DNA of 64,000 nt, taken from positions 218,501 through 282,500 of the forward strand of contig CAJNDS010002665.1 of NCBI GenBank assembly GCA_905221605.1. The letters are read 5' to 3'. This document shows, in pieces, positions 38,398 through 48,341 of this stretch (the first letter of the stretch is position 1; each line of letters begins with the position of its first letter). The stretch is from Symbiodinium natans. Its lineage: Eukaryota; Sar; Dinophyceae; Suessiales; Symbiodiniaceae. The notes beneath the pieces were generated by a model. It ran no database searches and was not told the origin of the DNA. It saw only the letters and a list, made by a program, of their open reading frames with translations. The position numbers and the translations under genes are program-made.

Positions 38398-39400
38398 CTA
38401 GACCACCTTGGTAGTCCAGTGGTACCCTTTACCTTTTTTGTGGTTATGGGTTCTCCAAACCCTAAACCCTACAGTATATGTGCATATCATTGTATGTTAC
38501 AAGGCAGTGAAAGCAACAATGGGCTCAGGTTCAACCCCAAACCCAAAATCCTACGCGTCCACACTTCAAAACCGTGGGTTTCCCTGAGCCCGTAATCCCT
38601 ATACGCAAACGGGTTCAGGGTTTAACCCTGAAGCCCTGAAGCCCTGAAGCCCTCATGAAGCCCTAAACCCTAATCCCTAGACGCAAACGGGTTCAGGGTT
38701 GAGGAACACTAAAGGGGTTGTGGCTTCGGTGTCGGTGAATGAGGCTCAAGGCTTCGTTTAGGCCTCCTGGTTAGGAAACCTTCTGGAATCTAGGGTTTAG
38801 GGTTTAGGGTATAGAGTTCTAGCTTAACTCAAGGCGCGGTTTAAAGTTTGGGGTTTCGGGTTTCGGGGTGTAGAGAAGGTCTTGGGATGGGGGCACCACG
38901 TACGGAGCCTCTTGTGACTTCCCAAAGGTGAGGGTTTAGGGTTGAGGTTTTAGGGTTTAGGGTTTAGGGTTTAGGGTTTAGGGTCTAGGGTCTCAGCTTG
39001 CGCTGGTGGACCGCCAATTTGCTACGGCACGTGACCTGCCCTAGACAGCTCAGGCCCGAAACCCTTCAAACCCGATGATAACCTAAAGCTCCCGCATATT
39101 CCCTGAGGCCTCACACCCAGCCTGCGGCCCTGAACCCTAAACTAAAACCTAAACCCTAAACCCTAAACCCTAAACCCTAAACCCTAAACCCTAAACCCTA
39201 AACCCTAAACCCTAAACCCTACACCCTACACCCTACACCCTGAACCCTGAACCCTGAACCCTGAACCCTACACCCTAAACCCTGAACCCTGAACCCTGAA
39301 CCCTGAACCCTGAACCCTGAACCCTGAACCCTGAACCCTAAACCCTAAACCCTAAACCCTAAACCCTAAACTCCAATCCTCAACCCTAAACCCGAAACTC
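38398..39400. repeat. M2 fragment and variant telomere-like arrays
   Basis: M2 left half about 38405-38456. Degenerate repeats to 39000. A C-strand array at 39130-39370 is organised in blocks: CCCTAAA, CCCTACA (4), CCCTGAA (4), CCCTAAA, CCCTGAA (8), CCCTAAA. Confidence 0.8.
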
Positions 39401-39408
39401 CACTCCAG

Positions 39409-39452
39409 TCCTGGCGACTACGTCTGCAAGGAGGCTGAGCGGCCGAGGTTGA
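39409..39452 (+). CDS. Candidate mini-exon (GDYVC)
   Basis: CTCCAG|T opens PGDYVCKEAERPR in an island just after the C-strand array. Short and with one Cys. Donor not found. Confidence 0.22.
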
Positions 39453-39463
39453 TTTTCTTCAAC

Positions 39464-39830
39464 TAGGACCCAGAGTAGGCCCTTATTCCCTTTTTGTAGG
39501 GTTTAGGTTCCTTTATACACCCCATTAAACCAATAGGACCCTAAACCCCTAAACCCTTAAACCCTTCAACCCTTACAACCTTAAACCCTAAAACCCTACA
39601 GCCCTTACACCCTTCAACCCCGAAACCCTCAAATCCAGTTATTGACTAGACCCAAGAGTAACTTGGGAATAAAACGGGTGCCTTTTTCTATGGTTTAATG
39701 GGGGTTTACAAAGGGAACCTAAACCCTACAAAAAGGGAATAAGGGCCTCCTCTGGGTCCTAATGGTTTAATGGGGTGTAAAAAGGAACCTAAACCCTACA
39801 AAAAGGGAATAAGGGCCTACTCGTCTTGGG
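39464..39830. mobile_element. Nested or duplicated M2 foldback elements
   Basis: GACCCAGAGTAGGCCCTTATT (39469) is inverted at about 39741-39763 (AATAAGGGCCTCCTCTGGGTCC) and again at about 39805-39830. AACCTAAACCCTACAAAAAG occurs twice (about 39717, 39787). A C-rich degenerate array lies inside. Confidence 0.6.
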
Positions 39831-40622
39831 TTCAGTTTTGTTCGACAGTTTTCAGTCATAGCCAGCTTTTTAATCTACATATGTTGTTGAAACCAGCTTA
39901 AACAGTTTCAATGCCTTGAAACACTTCTAATACCAGAAGTGATCCCAATACTGCTATTTAAACTTTTTCTGGCACTTGTCAAAAACGAAGTACTTGAAAT
40001 CATAGCTGATCATGAGCATGCACGAGGAAAATCTCCGGATTCCTTTAATTTGGGATCCAGGGTTTCACCGGGTTGCAACTCAACTTAAATGCCTTCGTTA
40101 TCACATATGACTCGGTCTTGCAGGGGGGGAGAAACATAAGTTGATACACATTTATGTACTTCTTCATTTTATTCTATTACTATTTATTCATAGGTTTAAG
40201 TCTTCAGTCATGTAGAGTTCAGGGTTTAGGGTGAGAGGTTTAATGTTTCAGGCGTTCATGACGTTAGAGTTTCGGGTTGCCTTCAGAGGCAGGCTGACTG
40301 AGAGGGTCAAGGCCGCAGCAGCCTGAAGCATGCGTTGACTTGCTGTTGGTTAGTAGGGAGTGGGGGAATGAGGTACCCTATATAATCCCTTAAAGGTACA
40401 TATAGGGGGATATAGGACAAGCCCCCAAACTTAAGATTCTATGATCTGAGGGAAGTTAGATGGTCTCTTGAATTGGTCCCTTACCTTCTTCCAAGGGTTC
40501 TGAAATACCCTAAACCCTAAATCCTAAGCCCTAAGCCCCAAACCCTAAACCCCAAACCCGAAACCCTAAACCCTAAATCCTAAACCCTATACACCCTGAA
40601 CCCTGAAACCCCAAGATAGGAG
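39831..40622. other. AT-richer unique DNA and M1 fragment
   Basis: 39840-40250 is unique and AT-richer, with stops in all frames and nothing recognised. An M1 left half (GTTAGTAGGGAGTGGGGGAATG) starts near 40350. CCCTAAA-type run 40505-40615. Confidence 0.5.
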
Positions 40623-40711
40623 GATGCGATGGACCTGCTGACTCCAGCCACGTGCTCGGGCTTGTCCAGCGCGCAGAAGTCGGAGAGCCCAGCAAGCAAA
40701 CGGCAGCCTTT
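40623..40711 (+). CDS. Candidate mini-exon, Ser-rich
   Basis: GATAGGAG|GAT, phase 0: DAMDLLTPATCSGLSSAQKS then ESPASKRQ. CCCTAAA-type before, TTTAGGG after (40680s on). One Cys. Confidence 0.25.
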
Positions 40712-40749
40712 AGGGTTTAGGTTTTGGGGCCTCGGGAGAGCCAGGTACC

Positions 40750-41105
40750 CTTAGGGTTTCGGGTTTAGGGTTTAGGGTTTAGGTTTAGGGTTTAGGGTTT
40801 AGGGTTTAGGGTTTAGGGTTTAGCGTTTGGGGTTTAGGGTTTAGGGTTTAGGGTTTAGGGTTTAGGGTTTATTGTTTAGGGGCTTAACGTTCAAGGCTTC
40901 GGGCTGAGGCCCTCAGGTTTGACCCCAACCATACAACTGAAGCCATTGGCCATCCTAAACGCGTCTGCGCCACCAAACCCTCAACCCTACAGCGCTGAAC
41001 CCTAACCCTGGTTTAGGGTTTAGGGTTTAGGGTTTAGGGTTTAGGGTTTAGGGTTTAGGGTTTAGGGTTTAGGGTTTAGGGTTTAGGGTTTAGGGTTTAG
41101 GGTTT
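40750..41105. repeat. Two TTTAGGG arrays
   Basis: 40750-40870 (with some variants) and 41008-41105 (14 near-perfect units). Confidence 0.9.
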
Positions 41106-41125
41106 AGTGAAACTCCAAACTGAAG

Positions 41126-41214
41126 GTTCAATGCCGACAGCGACCCTTGTAAGGGCTTCATCGACTTCGCTGTCGCAGCGAAGGGGAGTACAGACTACAC
41201 TATTTGTGCCTCTG
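41126..41214 (+). CDS. Mini-exon candidate with two Cys
   Basis: ACTGAAG|G to TCTG|GTTTAG. It reads FNADSDPCKGFIDFAVAAKG then STDYTICAS. The AG|G acceptor and the GTTTAG donor follow the pattern of the phase 0-0 exons, although one base hangs over at the 5' side. Composition is clearly protein-like; domain not recognised. Confidence 0.4.
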
Positions 41215-41435
41215 GTTTAGGTTTGCGGAGTGCGCCCTATGTTATCCTTTGAAGGAACAAAAAAGGAATCTACCCTTATGGCTGCATTGTGAAAGACGGT
41301 TACCTTATTACGGATTTACGCTCCTGAATACCAGCCAACCCCGCATAACAAAAGCTAAAGCGCCTGTCCTGTTAATATAGTCCGACTCATATTCTCTAGT
41401 TTTCCAAACCCTAAACTTACCCTCGACCCCAAACC

Positions 41436-41600
41436 CTAAACCACAAAGCACAAACCCCAAACCCCAGACCCTAGACCCTAGACCCTAGACCCTAAACCCT
41501 AAACCCTAAACCCTAAACCATATACCCTAAACCCTAAACCCTAAACCCTAAATTTAAACCCTACACCCTAAACCCTAAACCCTAAACCCTATCCATACCA
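41436..41600. repeat. CCCTAAA array with CCCTAGA block
   Basis: Four CCCTAGA units at about 41467-41492, then CCCTAAA. Confidence 0.9.
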
Positions 41601-41643
41601 AACTCAACCCTAAAGACTCAACCCTAAACCTGCAGCTTCCCAG

Positions 41644-41709
41644 GTGCATGGGAGCCAAACAGGCGCTCGATGGCGGCTTTCAGCTTTGCTGCTGGAGGCA
41701 TGCCGATTG
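41644..41709 (+). CDS. Mini-exon candidate, LPRC-M
   Basis: TTCCCAG|G to GATTG|GTTTAG. The frame reads CMGAKQALDGGFQLCCWRHA then DW, preceded in frame by LQLPR. P-x-C-M matches 12.26 and 33.39 kb. CCCTAAA before, TTTAGGG/GTCGAGG after. Confidence 0.35.
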
Positions 41710-42640
41710 GTTTAGGGTGTAGGGTCGAGGGTCGAGGGTCGAGGGTCGAGGGTCGAGGGTCGAGGGTTGAGGGTTGAGGGTTGAGGGTTTAGGGCGGTTC
41801 TGGGGACCCCCCATCCTTATCCTAAGCCTCTTAAACCCCCATCCATTTGCCCGAAACCCGAAAAAACTCTATGCCTCACAAACCCTAAACCGTAAACTCG
41901 AATTTTGCATTGTTTTAAAAAGGGACCCCCCCCCCCCCCTCCCAAATAAGGGACCCCCCCGACAAATTTGGACCCTCTACAAAATGGGGCGGGGGGGGGG
42001 GGGTGGGGGGAGAACCATCCCCGCCCAAGGCCCTCAGAGCCTCAAGCCTTTAGGATCTCAAGGCCTGAAGCTTTCCAGCCTTGCTACCTTGCTAAGGACC
42101 CCCCTTTGCCGGGGCCTGTGAATCATAGTGGGTGACGCAACAAATTTACTAAAATGCGTCGGGGCTGGCCCGTGGACTACCTATCACGAAATTTGCTCTA
42201 AACCCTAAACCCTAAACCCTAAACCCTAAACCCTAAACCCTAAACCCTAAACCCAATAAGGCTTCAAAATGGAACTGGCCGGGCGCTTTCTGGATTCTCT
42301 CAGCTCTGTCTCTTTAAGATTCCTGGAGCCCAAGGCCCTCAGGGCCTCAAGCCTTACTACGTAAGCCTTTAACCCTAAACACAAACCCTTAAACAACCAT
42401 CCGGAAAAAAACACTTGTGATAGTGGCGGGTTACCCCAACAAACTGAGTTCGCAGAATAGGTTTTCGAAACTTGTGATTACAGACCCCATCAATACTGAG
42501 GCCAGTGCAACATTATCCATTTGGGAGGGGAGGGGGGGGGGTGGGGTGGTGGCGTGGCGCCCTTTCGGCAGTCTATTTCTTCATTTTCGGAAGGTTCGGG
42601 GGAGGGGGAGGTGGGGGGGGGCCCTAAACCCTAAACCCTA
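41710..42640. repeat. GTCGAGG variant block, M9-like fragment, poly-C/G and CCCTAAA
   Basis: GGGTCGA (about six) and GGGTTGA (three) at 41721-41790. Poly-C 41926-41939 and poly-G 41989-42002 in a GGGACCCCC hairpin-like stretch. CCCTAAA 42198-42256. Open islands at 42134-42197 (NLLKCVGAGPWTTYHEIC) and 42417-42530 (LVITDPINTEASATLSI) have no splice support. Confidence 0.55.
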
Positions 42641-42756
42641 AACCCCAAACAGTTGCCAGCACTGCTTTCTGGGCGTCTTCTGCAAATGAAACGTTTGCGA
42701 GTCGACGGATGTCACGGCTGACACGAACATCTACCTTTATTTCCCGCGCAATACTT

Positions 42757-42869
42757 CTAGGATGCCCAGTAGTGCCCTTATTCCCTTTTTGGGGGTTTAG
42801 GTTCCCTTATAAACCCCTTTAAGCCAAAAAGGGCACCCTTTTTAATCCTAGGCTACTGGGCAACCTAGA
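42757..42869. mobile_element. M2 foldback element, close copy of 12493-12606
   Basis: CTAGGATGCCCAGTAGTGCC mirrored by GGCTACTGGGCAACCTAG. The middle is nearly the same as the 12.5-kb copy. Confidence 0.75.
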
Positions 42870-42899
42870 CTTGTAGTTTGAGGTTTCCAGGCCATGAAA

Positions 42900-43075
42900 A
42901 GCATGGACTACTATTTGCTTAAGAACCCCAAAAGAACAAGAATAATAGTCCCTATATTGCCCTTAATAAGGAAGAATATGTCAAAAGAATAAACAATAAT
43001 AACACCTATATCACCCTTAATAAGGAAGAACATGTTTGTTTTTCCGAGGTTCTTAAGCAACTAGTAGTAGAAGGT
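42900..43075. mobile_element. M11 foldback element with internal duplication
   Basis: Ends ACTACTATTTGCTTAAGAAC and GTTCTTAAGCAACTAGTAGT. The segment CCCTTAATAAGGAAGAA occurs twice inside, about 58 bp apart. A related element lies at 57735-57850. Confidence 0.65.
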
Positions 43076-43138
43076 CATCCTTCTGCCGGGGATTCCCGAC
43101 TTGGAAAAAGCGCACGGCCCATGTAGCTATAACGAGAG

Positions 43139-43302
43139 GTTTAGGGTTTGGGGTTTGGGGTTTGGGTTTGGGGTTTGGGGTTTGGGGTTTGGGGTTTGGG
43201 GTTTGGGGTTTGGGGTTTGGGGTTTGGGGTTTGGGGTTTGGGGTTTGGGGTTTGGGGTTTGGGGTTTGGGGTTTGGGGTTTGGGGTTTGGGGTTTGGGGT
43301 TG
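43139..43302. repeat. TTTGGGG array (about 21 units)
   Basis: A homogeneous Tetrahymena-like heptamer variant GGGGTTT. All six frames are open over it, which produces spurious GLGFGVW repeats. Confidence 0.95.
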
Positions 43303-43461
43303 GCCTTCTATGCCCCTTTCATGGCGTGCAAACTGAAATCTCAACTCGAGCCCTGTTGCTTGAACCCTAAACCCTTAACCTTCATAGGGTTTAGGGTTTC
43401 AATAGGGTTTAGGGTTTAGGGTTTAGGGTTTAATTAGGGTTTAGGGTTTAGGCTTTGGTGT

Positions 43462-43560
43462 CTCTGTCCGAACACACAAAAGAAGGCAAAGAACAGTGCT
43501 GAGGCAGAGTGGCTTCGCAAACGGGCAGCAGTGCGCTGCCAAGGCCATTTTCAAGGGGCG
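43462..43560 (+). CDS. Candidate exon, basic, two Cys
   Basis: LCPNTQKKAKNSAEAEWLRK then RAAVRCQGHFQGA, up to GGCG|GTTTAG. The donor sits on the next TTTAGGG array, as in other candidates. Acceptor not clear (no AG|G directly before). Confidence 0.3.
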
Positions 43561-43800
43561 GTTTAGGGTTTAGGGTTTAGGGGTTTAGGGGTTAGGCTTT
43601 AGGGTTTAGGGATGATCTGGTAGCTTGGTAACTGCTTAGGCTACCATGTTGAGTTAAGTTGCTAGGACCCCTTGTGCTGATGCCATCTACTTGACCAAAA
43701 ACCCTAAACCCGAAACCCTAAACCCGAAACCCTAAACCCTAAACCCTAACCCTATAAACCCTAAACCCTAAACCCTGATTAATCCCTAAAACGGAGTTGG

Positions 43801-43896
43801 GATTGTCTCGTGTTGTTCCCCCGGAACAAGATGGCTGACCGCAGCGCAAGCGTGTCATCCAGAATTTGCCAGGGGTGCCTTCCAGGAAGCTTAGGG
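43801..43896 (+). CDS. Candidate Cys-rich exon with C-x2-C-x-x-G
   Basis: Frame DCLVLFPRNKMADRSASVSS then RICQGCLPGSLG. CQGCLPG is the typical spacing of TNFR/ephrin-like repeats. Another + frame is open too. CCCTAAA before, TTTAGGG/CTTAGGG after. Confidence 0.28.
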
Positions 43897-43964
43897 TGTA
43901 GGGTTTAGGGTTTAGGGCTTAGGGCTTAGGGCTTAGCGCTTAGGGCCTAGTGGTTGCAACTAAG

Positions 43965-44075
43965 TCTGGGGCATCGTTTTGCTTGCGCTCGTTCGGGCAG
44001 TGTGAGCGAGGTTCCTTGTCCACTGTAGTGAGTGTCAGCTGCAGTCAAGACGCCGCGCGTTTGCGGGTTGAGTTG
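43965..44075 (+). CDS. Candidate exon, three Cys
   Basis: SGASFCLRSFGQCERGSLST then VVSVSCSQDAARLRVEL to TAA 44076. C-x6-C and a V-S-V-S-C end. CTTAGGG variants precede it. Confidence 0.28.
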
Positions 44076-44409
44076 TAACCCTAACCCCAGAACCCTAAAC
44101 CCGGAAAGCACGACACCCTACAGACACCCCACGCACTGAACCCAGTTGGCGCCACAAACAGCCATCAGGTTCTCAATCTACACAGCAGACCCCTAAACAC
44201 AAAAGCCCTAAACCCTCTTCCCTGATCCCTAAGCCAGGGCAGTGCAGAAATAGCAGCGGATACGATTCCCGACGCCTGCGCTCCGGCCAGCGCGGGGCGA
44301 TTCAGGCGCAGATGCTGTTGGGTTGACTGCAGGAAGGCTTGAGGTTTCCTTACACTGACCCTGCCAAACTTCAAACCTTATGCCGCCAACTAGAAGTGGC
44401 TAGTTAATT

Positions 44410-44664
44410 GTGGTCCTTTTGGGGGTGCACTACATACAACCATCTTACCGGAAACGAGGATTCGACCAGGACTTGAAGTTTAGTGAGTGGACTAAACGTA
44501 CCCTCATCCTTAAAGCGAAAGCGTCTGAGGTTTGGCATGGTTGGCGATTTCCATGTATGGGGCCATCATGTATCAGCATACACCTCATTTCCGAACTTCT
44601 TCCCAACGTTCAGACACAGCCGAGGCCCAACCAACCCGAAAGTAAAAGCCGACTCCGTGTTTAA
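44410..44664 (+). CDS. Candidate exon, 84 open codons
   Basis: GVHYIQPSYRKRGFDQDLKF, ASEVWHGWRFPCMGPSCISI. Two overlapping + frames are open, so the choice is uncertain. The short repeat CTAAACTACCCTAAACCCTA follows twice (44701-44765). Confidence 0.22.
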   Translation: MVLLGVHYIQPSYRKRGFDQDLKFSEWTKRTLILKAKASEVWHGWRFPCMGPSCISIHLISELLPNVQTQPRPNQPESKSRLRV

Positions 44665-44773
44665 CTCTACTTTGCCGGACTTTTTTTCCCGGATTCTAGC
44701 CTAAACCCTAAACTACCCTAAACCCTAAACCTAGAGTTTCCTAAACTACCCTAAACCCTAAACCTAGAGTTTG

Positions 44774-45270
44774 GGATGCGTGATCCTTGGGGCCTGCTCC
44801 CCGGTGGCAAGGGCATCAAAGTCGATTTGGGGGTTTCCGAAATTCGGAGTACCTGCTGCACATGATTTGATCATCAACTACTGATCCCTTTATAGGGATT
44901 CTTCTTATGATAAGGGGATCCTACTATTTGTTGTGCTATGTTAGGGGTCCCCTATGTTCGCAAACCCCCATTTAGGGTGTTCATTAAGCGTGGCTTGGGC
45001 CAAACAGACGTTTCGGATGCTTGAAACACCGTGAATCTCTACCCTGGGCCCCTGCACCCAGGGATCCCAGATATACTCAAGTCTAGTATACCTTAACTCT
45101 GAACAAACCCGAAACCCGGAACCCTAAACCCTAACCTTAGTCTGATGTCATGGTGTTTTGCCTGTTTTAAGGGGTATCCTTCAATTAAGTACAATATGCC
45201 TTAAGATCATATGGAGGATCCCTTAGTAGGACGTATACTCCTCAATTAAGAGGTCTTGGGGCTCTTGCGC
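44774..45270. other. Open island, M10 hairpin and M7-like fragment
   Basis: 44774-44859 is open (MRDPWGLLPGGKGIKVDLGV). 44820-44975 is a hairpin (GGGGGTTTCCGAAATTCGG / GTTCGCAAACCCCCA, inner GATCCCTTTAT / ATAAGGGGATC). About 45155-45265 is M7-related. None is called as a gene. Confidence 0.4.
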
Positions 45271-45674
45271 CCTCGGCATTGCTGTTCTCTCATGGTCAGG
45301 CCATTGAATTCCGCTGGCCAGGCCGGATCAGCTTATTCTGGGCTTCTTGTTGTGTCCCCCCTCACCCCCCCCCCCCTCCCCCCCACAAAAAGTCTTTGAC
45401 TTGCCCCACATGATTTTTATGTGGGGCTCTGCTTACCAGCGATAGCCGCGTCACCCCCCAGCCATTCAAGTAAGTAAGGGGTGGGAAGAATGCCCAAACC
45501 CTGAAGAGCCATGGGAACACCTGAAAAGCGACGCCCCTAAGTTAATGAACCGTTGGGTGGGCTATAGCCTTCCCTAAACCCTAAACCCTAAACCCTAAGC
45601 CCTAAACCCTAAACCAGGGTTTTTTTTTGGTTTTCGGGTTTAGGGTTTAGGGATTTGCAACAATCGCCACCCCC

Positions 45675-45890
45675 TTGTTGCCGCAGATAGCAGGAAGCTG
45701 GTGTACAGCCTCCATCGTGGTTTACAAGTATGGCGTTTCTTGGTTCCTTATGAAATTTGGTGAATGTGCATATGGGGTATCTTTATGCGGATGCCAGGAA
45801 ACAAAAATCATCCAAGTTTCAAGATTTGAGTTTCCAGGTAGGGTATGTGTACATAAGAACCAGGCACCCCAAATAAACCCTAACCGTATA
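45675..45890 (+). CDS. Candidate exon, Cys-rich second half
   Basis: CACCCCCTTGTTGCCGCAG|ATA is a fair acceptor inside the frame (45687). The frame reads IAGSWCTASIVVYKYGVSWF, then FGECAYGVSLCGCQETKII and FPGRVCVHKN. C-x6-C-x-C in the middle. Ends at degenerate CCCTAAA. Confidence 0.3.
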
Positions 45891-45899
45891 CCCTAAACC

Positions 45900-46170
45900 C
45901 TGAACCCTAAACCCTAAACTCCCACATCCTTAGTTGAGGAATATTACTGGAAGCACTGTCCCTATACACTTTGAGATACATTCACAAATTAAGGGGTATA
46001 GTGGGCTCGTTGGTTGTTCCGAAATCCCTGAGCTTGTACTAGGGACCCTAGCATTTCTGGAATCTCCCTTAAGGAACAAAATCTCAAGCCCGCAAGTCCT
46101 CACAGCCCGCGGAAGAAGTGTGAACAGTTCTTTTCCCGAACCCCCACCTCACCCCACACACCCCCCAATG
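45900..46170. other. M7-related fragment and unique DNA
   Basis: About 45920-46015 contains CTTAGTTGAGGAATATT and AAATTAAGGGGTATAGTGGGC arms. A + frame over it (45934-46185) is not called. Confidence 0.35.
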
Positions 46171-46182
46171 TTAAAAATCCTT

Positions 46183-46466
46183 TAAAGGGGTGTGTGTGGG
46201 TGTGTGTGCGTGTATGGGTGTATGGGTGTGTGGGTGTGTGGGTGTGTGGGTGTGTGGGTGTGTGGGCGTGCGTGCGTGCATGGGTGTGTGGGTGTGTGTG
46301 TGTGTGTGTGTGCGTGTATGGGTGTATGGGTGTGTGGGTGTGTGGGTGTGTGGGTGTGTGGGCGTGCGTGCGTGCATGGGTGTGTGGGTGTGTGGGTGGG
46401 TGGGTGGGTGGGTGGTGTGGGTGGGTGGGTGGGTGGGTGGGTGGGTGTGGGTGGTGTGGTGTGTGT

Positions 46467-46499
<33 letters not shown>

Positions 46500-46651
46500 G
46501 TGTTTGTGTTGTTGTTTGTGTTTGTGTTGTGTGTTGTTTGTTGTTGTGTTGTGTTGTGTTTGTGTTTGTGCTTGTGTTTGTGTTTGTGTGTGTGTTTGTG
46601 TGTGTGTTGTGTTGTGTGGTGTGTGTTGTGCTTGTGTTGGGTGTGGTGTGG

Positions 46652-46693
<42 letters not shown>

Positions 46694-47106
46694 GCGTGTG
46701 CGTGTGCGTGTGCGTGTGCGTGTGCGTGTGCGTGTGCGTGTGCGTGTGCGTTGTGTGTGTGTGCGTGTGCGTGTGCGTGTGCGTGTGCGTGTGCGTGTGC
46801 GTGTGCGTGTGCGTGTGCGTGTGCGTGTGCGTGTGCGTGTGCGTGTGCGTGTGCGTGTGCGTGTGCGTGTGCGTGTGCGTGTGCGTGTGCGTGTGCGTGT
46901 GCGTGTGCGTGTGCGTGTGCGTGTGCGTGTGCGTGTGCGTGTGCGTGTGCGTGTGCGTGTGCGTGTGCGTGTGCGTGTGCGTGTGCGTGTGCGTGTGCGT
47001 GTGCGTGTGCGTGTGCGTGTGCGTGTGCGTGTGCGTGTGCGTGTGCGTGTGGGTGTGGGTGTGGGTGTGGGTGTGGGTGTGGGTGTGGGTGTGTGTGTGT
47101 GTGTGT
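46183..47106. repeat. 0.9-kb GT / GGTGTGT / GCGTGT microsatellite
   Basis: Three sections: GTGTGGGT-type with a duplicated block ending GGGCGTGCGTGCGTGCATGG (46265, 46362), TTGTGTTTGTG-type, and about 370 bp of GTGTGC (46680-47048) flanked by GTGTGG. Alternating purine-pyrimidine. All frames are open, so the long VCVCVC / HAHAHA frames are spurious. Confidence 0.95.
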
Positions 47107-47119
47107 TACATATTGGAAG

Positions 47120-47212
47120 ATGACGGGGGCTGAGTGCCTTGGCCGACAGGAGGACCTTCCAGTCTGCACGCCCACCTGCACCAATATCTTCACCCAGGCC
47201 ACCGACCTGGAG
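47120..47212 (+). CDS. Mini-exon candidate, 93 bp, phase 0-0, LPVC-x3-C
   Basis: Just after the microsatellite, TTGGAAG|ATG to GAG|GTTTACC gives 31 whole codons: MTGAECLGRQEDLPVCTPTC then TNIFTQATDLE. LPVC-x3-C matches FPKC-x3-C (27.85 kb), LPQC-x3-C (56.28 kb) and APDC-x3-C (52.65 kb). The length equals 31179-31271. CCCTAAA follows (47218-47257). The ATG is not claimed as a start. Confidence 0.45.
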
Positions 47213-47257
47213 GTTTACCCTAAACCCTAAACCCTAAACCCTAAACCCTAAACCCAC

Positions 47258-47839
47258 AGTGATGGGGCGTTTAAGGGTTTGTGGTTTGAGGTGTTAGGGC
47301 TTGGGTGGGAAGGTAGGGTTGGTTTAGGTGTTTTTTGTACTTCATATGTACGTGGATAAGTAAGTATATATTTTATATGTAGATACGTGTATATGTAAAC
47401 CTGTAATTTCTGTAAGTATGTATGCGCATGTAATGTGCGTATGTACATATGTGTGCGTACACGTTTTCTGTACATCTGTAGATTTGTGTATTTACATATT
47501 CGTATGTAAGGCTTATCAAGTTGCAGGTTCCTGTACTTTTCCTTGCCGTGCCTTCCCAATCGAGCGTGGGTTCTGGAGCTTAGGGTGCTGGATAAACGGA
47601 TCCTAATGGGAAACCCTAAACAGGGAAGCCCAAGTATACAGTAGGAACAGAAGGGGGTATAAGGACCCTGCTAGGTTTATTCCTTTTGTATTCCTACTAT
47701 ATTCTTGGTTCCCTGTTTAGGGGTGCCCAGGTTTAGGGTTTAGGGAGGGTTTAGGGTTTAGGGTTAAGGGTTTAGGGTTTAGGGTTTAGGGTTTAGGGTT
47801 TAGGGTTTAGGGTTTAGGGTTTAGGGTTTAGGGTTTAGG
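47258..47839. other. GTATGT-rich DNA, foldback element and TTTAGGG array
   Basis: 47340-47510 is rich in TATGTA/GTACATA. 47622-47728 is a hairpin (AAACAGGGAAGCCCAAGTAT / TATTCTTGGTTCCCTGTTTAGG). TTTAGGG 47729-47838. A - strand frame at 47248-47559 is not supported. Confidence 0.55.
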
Positions 47840-47970
47840 GAGCGTCGCAGCATGCTAAAACTTGAATCCAGACACCCCCAAAGCCTTAACCTGACAATCG
47901 AGAGCGAGCACAATGCAGTACATCCAGATGTGCGAGTCGGGTCTTCAAGTGGGCTAGCGTTGGAGAATTG
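47840..47970 (+). CDS. Candidate exon A of a two-exon island
   Basis: Open from the TTTAGGG array: ERRSMLKLESRHPQSLNLTI then ESEHNAVHPDVRVGSSSG, ending AATTG|GTAGGTAA, a good 5' splice site. Hydrophilic, no Cys. The - strand frame here (47886-48215) is less convincing because it spans both candidates. Confidence 0.3.
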
Positions 47971-48021
47971 GTAGGTAATTCGGCACAAGCTTCATTCTGT
48001 AGAGCTGCTGCTGCCTCATGA

Positions 48022-48231
48022 CTGCGCTGTGCGACTGAGACCCGGTTTCTGCATGAGCGAGACCGGCTGTGCGACGTGCTCAGCCGAAGACTATGCAGCA
48101 ACGACAGCATGATGGACCTGGAAAGGCCGAGTGTCGATCGGCTATCAGCCCCGCCGAGAGGGCCCCATACGAAGCCATGCACGTCCGACAGATGGGCCGA
48201 GTACGAAAAGGCCATGTCGCGCCACGAAGAG
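48022..48231 (+). CDS. Candidate exon B, 70 codons ending at GTTTAG
   Basis: Open frame LRCATETRFLHERDRLCDVL, then SRRLCSNDSMMDLERPSVDR and WAEYEKAMSRHEE. It ends GAAGAG|GTTTAG at the first GT of a TTTAGGG array (48231-48316). Charged, helical and more cytosolic-looking than the Cys-rich islands, so it may belong to another gene or domain. The 5' end is uncertain; TTCTGTAG at 48000 is one possible acceptor. Confidence 0.35.
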
Positions 48232-48341
48232 GTTTAGGGTTTAGGGTTTAGGGTTTAGGGTTTAGGGTTTAGGGTTTAGGGTTTAGGGTTTAGGGTTTAG
48301 GGTTTAGGGTTTAGGGCCTCTCGACATCTTCATTTGGGTTG

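Noticed and set aside
43101-43419. Repetitive GLGFGVW / PQTPNPK proteins
   Set aside because: Translation of the TTTGGGG array. The same holds for 29576-29878, 30930-31133 and 59129-59344.
46171-47230. Very long frames on both strands (VCVCVC / HAHAHA)
   Set aside because: They arise from the GT/GC microsatellite, where every frame lacks stops.
47886-48215. 109-codon gene on the - strand
   Set aside because: Ser/Arg-rich and overlapping two + strand candidates that have splice-like ends.
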